Source: Candidatus Solibacter sp. (lineage in GTDB: Bacteria; Acidobacteriota; Terriglobia; Bryobacterales; Bryobacteraceae). From it: a stretch of 7,303 bases of DNA. Positions 4,736 through 7,303 of this stretch are shown here, in pieces. Location of the stretch: contig JADGNT010000241.1 of the NCBI GenBank assembly GCA_017883345.1, positions 1 through 7,303 on the forward strand, written 5' to 3'. Position numbers and translations under genes: made by a program. The notes below the pieces were generated by a model that was not told where the DNA came from, did no database searches, and worked only from the letters and a program-made list of their open reading frames with translations. How positions within the stretch are numbered: position 1 is the stretch's first letter; each line of letters starts with the position of its first letter.

Positions 4736-7222
4736 CTATCTCGTGGTGACCGTCGCCTCTCCCGCGCGCAGGCCTTCACCCGTGGCGGTGATTTTCACGC
4801 GTCCTGCCTTGCCGCGTTCGCCGCGCACGATCAACAGGGCCAGGCCGTTGAACGCCTTGCGGTGGTCGGCCTGGAAGGACTCGACGGTGGCGGCGTTGCC
4901 GTTGTCCACGCCGGCGATTTTGGCGGGACCGTCGAGAGCGAATTTCACCAGGTTGTCGGCGGTGGGGCAGAAGTTGCCGTCCTTGTCCTCGACGCGCACG
5001 GTGACGAACGAGAGATCGTCGCCATCGGCGGCGATGGTCGCCCGATCCGGGGTCAGCACCACGCGTGCCGGCGCGCCGGCGGTCTTGATTTCGGTGGTAG
5101 CGATGCTCTTGCCGCCCTGGTAGGCCACGGCTTTCAACGCGCCCGGCGCGTAAGGCACCTGCCACATCAGGCGGTACTTGGATTGGAATTTTTCGTTGGC
5201 GCCGGCGTTGTTGCCCACCGGCAGTTCCACGGGTTCAGAGAAGCGCTTCTTGCGGCCCAGCGATTTGCCATTGAGGAACAGCTCGACCTCTTCGGCGTTG
5301 GTGTAGCACATCACCGGGATCGGCTTGCCTTCCATTCCCGCCCAGTTCCAGTGCGGCAGCAGGTGGACCATCGGCTTGGTGGTCCAGTGGCTCTGGTAGA
5401 GATAGAAGCGATCCTTGGGGAAGCCGGCGAGGTCCACAATACCGAAGTAGGAACTGCGCGACGGCCAGTCGGCGTCGTTGGTGTTGCCGCGCCCATTGAA
5501 GTAAGGGGTGGGCTCGCCGAGGTAGTCGAAGCCGGTCCAGACGAACTCGCCGAGCACGTTGGGATTTTTCTCCTGTGCGTCGAACTCGACATCGGGGATG
5601 TAGGCCCACGGCGGCGCGATCACATCGTAGCTGGTGAGTTGCAGCGAGGGATGCTTCTGGTACTTCTCGATGGGCAGGTGGTAGACGCCGCGCGAGCTGA
5701 CGGCGGACGCGGTCTCGGAAGCGAAAATGATCCAGTTGGGGTGGTCCTTGAGGATCTGGGCGTACTTGGTGGGTTTGTAATTGAAGGCCGGGATATCGAC
5801 GGCGCTGGCGAGCTCGTTCTTGATGGCGCCGGTGTCGTTGTTGAAGCCCGCGGTGGTGGGGCGGGTGCGGTCCTCTTGGTGGACGATGTCGGTGAGCTTC
5901 TGCGCGAGCTGGCCGCCATCGGCGCGGCCCTGCTCGGGGATCTCGTTGCCGATGCTCCAGAGCACGACGCTCGGGTGATTGCGATCGCGGCGGACGAATT
6001 CGCGCAGATCGGCGTCGAACCATTCCTTCCAGTATTTGGAAAGCCCGTTAGGGACTTTGGGGATCGCCCACATGTCGAAGGCCTCGTCCATCACCAGCAG
6101 GCCCATGCGGTCGGTGAGCTCGAGCAGTTCCGGCGCGGGCGGATTATGGCTGGTGCGGATGGCATTCACGCCCATCGACTTCAGGATCTCCAACTGCCGC
6201 TCCAGGGCGCGGCGATTGATGGCGGCGCCGAGCGCTCCCAGGTCGTGGTGCATGCAGACGCCGTTGAAGCGGTGCGGATGGCCGTTGAGCAGGAAGCCCT
6301 TGTCCTTGCTGTATTCGATGGTGCGGATGCCGAATTCCGTCACGTAACGGTCGGACTGCCGGGCGCCTTCGCGGATGGTGCTGGCGGCGCTGTAGAGGTA
6401 CGGAGTGTCGAGATCCCAGCGATGCGGGTTGGCGACGTCGATCTTGGTCTCGACGCTCTGCTTGCCGCCAGCGGGGATGGTGACGTCATTGGTGGCGCGC
6501 CCGGCCGGCTTGCCCGCGGCGTCGAGGATGGCGGTTTCCAGGGTCAAGCGCGCTTCCGCCGTTCCCTTGTTCTCCACCTCGGTGCGGATGACGACTGTGG
6601 CTTTGGCGTCGGTGACGGAAGGCGTGGTGATGTAGGCGCCCCATTGCGCGACGCGAGCCGCCCCCGTGACGTTCAGCCAGACGTTGCGGTAGATGCCGGC
6701 GCCGGGATACCAGCGCGAGGATTGATCCTCGGGCGCGAGCCGGACGGCCAGCACGTTCTCCTCGCCGAACTTGATGTAGGGCGTGAGATCGAGGGCGAAG
6801 CTCTCGTAACCGTAGGGGCGTCCGCCCACCTTCTGGCCATTGAGCCAGACGGTGGAGTTGGACATGGCGCCATCGAACTGGACGCTGAAGTACTTGCCTT
6901 TGGCGCTGGCCGGGATCGTGAAGTGCTTGCGATACCAGGCGACGCCGAAGAAAGGCAGTCCGCCATCGTGGGGATTGAACTTGCGGTCGAACGGACCCTC
7001 GATGGCCCAATCGTGGGGCAGGTCGAGCGCGCGCCAGGCGGCGTCGCTGAACGCGGTCTGCTCCGCGCCGGCGGCTTCGCCTTTGAAAAAGCGCCAGTCC
7101 TCGGTGATGCGGATGCGGCGGTCGGCGCCAATCTTGATTTCGGTGGAGGCCGCGGCGGCGAGGCCGGCGAGAGAGAGCAGCAAGGAAGTAGCTGCGAGAC
7201 AGGAGTGGGAGAAGTTGCGCAT
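4736..7222 (-). CDS. Secreted GH2 glycosidase, beta-galactosidase type
   Basis: This 828-residue enzyme opens with a signal peptide: a short basic start, a hydrophobic stretch ATSLLLSLAGLA and likely cleavage near AAA-STE (about residue 25). It should therefore act in the periplasm or outside the cell. Domains in order are a jelly-roll sugar-binding domain (about 37-190, with GRPYGYESFALDLTPY and WYPGAGIYRNVWL), an Ig-like domain (about 195-300) and a TIM barrel from about 305. The barrel has SHNPPAPELLEL (358-369), the acid/base pair N426-E427 in SIGNEIPEQ, and the likely nucleophile E503 in FASET. A DUF4982-like module follows (about 624-700, GKPIPVMCYTNAEEVELFLNGKSLGR), then a C-terminal Ig-like GH2_C5-type domain (about 716-825). 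The family removes terminal beta-linked galactose or related sugars by a retaining mechanism; the exact sugar is uncertain. It is intact, and no transporter or regulator of a sugar-use operon adjoins it in this window. ATG 7222 is chosen because the signal peptide starts there; no good ribosome binding site is visible. Confidence 0.93.
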   Translation of the reverse strand: MRNFSHSCLAATSLLLSLAGLAAAASTEIKIGADRRIRITEDWRFFKGEAAGAEQTAFSDAAWRALDLPHDWAIEGPFDRKFNPHDGGLPFFGVAWYRKHFTIPASAKGKYFSVQFDGAMSNSTVWLNGQKVGGRPYGYESFALDLTPYIKFGEENVLAVRLAPEDQSSRWYPGAGIYRNVWLNVTGAARVAQWGAYITTPSVTDAKATVVIRTEVENKGTAEARLTLETAILDAAGKPAGRATNDVTIPAGGKQSVETKIDVANPHRWDLDTPYLYSAASTIREGARQSDRYVTEFGIRTIEYSKDKGFLLNGHPHRFNGVCMHHDLGALGAAINRRALERQLEILKSMGVNAIRTSHNPPAPELLELTDRMGLLVMDEAFDMWAIPKVPNGLSKYWKEWFDADLREFVRRDRNHPSVVLWSIGNEIPEQGRADGGQLAQKLTDIVHQEDRTRPTTAGFNNDTGAIKNELASAVDIPAFNYKPTKYAQILKDHPNWIIFASETASAVSSRGVYHLPIEKYQKHPSLQLTSYDVIAPPWAYIPDVEFDAQEKNPNVLGEFVWTGFDYLGEPTPYFNGRGNTNDADWPSRSSYFGIVDLAGFPKDRFYLYQSHWTTKPMVHLLPHWNWAGMEGKPIPVMCYTNAEEVELFLNGKSLGRKKRFSEPVELPVGNNAGANEKFQSKYRLMWQVPYAPGALKAVAYQGGKSIATTEIKTAGAPARVVLTPDRATIAADGDDLSFVTVRVEDKDGNFCPTADNLVKFALDGPAKIAGVDNGNAATVESFQADHRKAFNGLALLIVRGERGKAGRVKITATGEGLRAGEATVTTR

Positions 7223-7303
7223 ATCTAACTCGAAGGATCAGGTTAGCGCTTTTCGGGCAGCGAGGTGGAGAGAGCGAAAGGGCTATTCACCGCAGAGGCG
7301 CAG
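7223..7303 (-). promoter_or_regulatory. 5' region of the GH2 gene, no clear promoter
   Basis: These 81 bases lie upstream of the glycosidase. On the minus strand the sequence just before the ATG is pyrimidine-mixed and lacks an AGGAGG-like site. The self-complementary AGCGCT (7245-7250) lies about 23 bp ahead of the start codon. It could be part of a repressor site but is too short to call. The region ends in the dispersed repeat at 7286-7303. Confidence 0.3.
7286..7303. repeat. Second copy of the CGCAGAGA dispersed repeat, cut by the window edge
   Basis: TTCACCGCAGAGGCGCAG matches 2085-2102 at 17 of 18 positions in the same orientation. It is truncated by the end of the window, so further tandem units probably follow. 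Confidence 0.65.

Noticed and set aside
4350..5123. Open frames across the 4274-4735 palindromic region on both strands
   Set aside because: Their translations mostly reflect hairpin sequence and out-of-frame GH2 sequence, with no homology I can recognise.
4862..7228. A 788-codon open frame on the plus strand antisense to the whole GH2 gene
   Set aside because: It is the mirror of a strongly supported enzyme in GC-rich DNA. Its translation is low-complexity Gly/Val/Ala/Asp-rich with no recognisable domain, as expected for a shadow frame.
7240..7255. AGCGCT palindrome upstream of the GH2 gene as a LacI-type operator
   Set aside because: Six symmetric bases are expected often by chance in GC-rich DNA. 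The flanks do not extend the symmetry, and no regulator gene is in the window.

Overview
The window is GC-rich bacterial chromosome with four protein-coding genes and two repeat-rich intergenic stretches. I see no rRNA, tRNA, CRISPR array, transposase or phage gene. Long open frames antisense to every gene are what GC-rich coding DNA produces. The secreted GH2 glycosidase, the DEG-type membrane glycosyltransferase, and intergenic DNA full of hairpins and short CGCAGAGA-type tandem repeats together resemble soil Acidobacteria of the Solibacter/Bryobacter kind. That placement is a low-confidence guess from memory of such genomes, not a demonstrated assignment.

Layout: (1) 1-507, plus strand, a TIR-domain protein that keeps the putative catalytic glutamate and probably begins before the window. 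A 40-nt hairpin overlaps its stop codon. (2) About 596-2071, plus strand, a polytopic membrane glycosyltransferase of the GT39/ArnT/PMT_2 type. (3) 2072-2380, a convergent intergenic region with two kinds of short tandem repeat and several hairpins. (4) 4273-2381, minus strand, a fused TMD-NBD ABC exporter half-transporter. Its Q-loop glutamine is replaced by alanine, its signature is LSVGE, and its first extracytoplasmic loop is unusually long. (5) 4274-4735, an intergenic region built almost wholly of palindromes. It includes a roughly 190-bp inverted pair of two-hairpin units whose stems differ by compensatory changes. (6) 7222-4736, minus strand, a secreted GH2 beta-galactosidase-type enzyme with both catalytic glutamates. 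(7) 7223-7303, its upstream region, ending in a second copy of the repeat seen at 2085.

The genes do not form an obvious single system. The TIR and glycosyltransferase genes are codirectional but separated by a hairpin. The ABC and GH2 genes are codirectional but separated by 462 bp of palindromic DNA. A shared role in surface polysaccharide or glycan handling is possible for the glycosyltransferase, exporter and glycosidase, but adjacency is the only support. The most distinctive material is the 4384-4576 composite inverted repeat and the altered ATPase motif of the exporter. I found no convincing new multi-gene system. The TIR protein is the best candidate for belonging to one, and any partner would lie upstream, outside this window.
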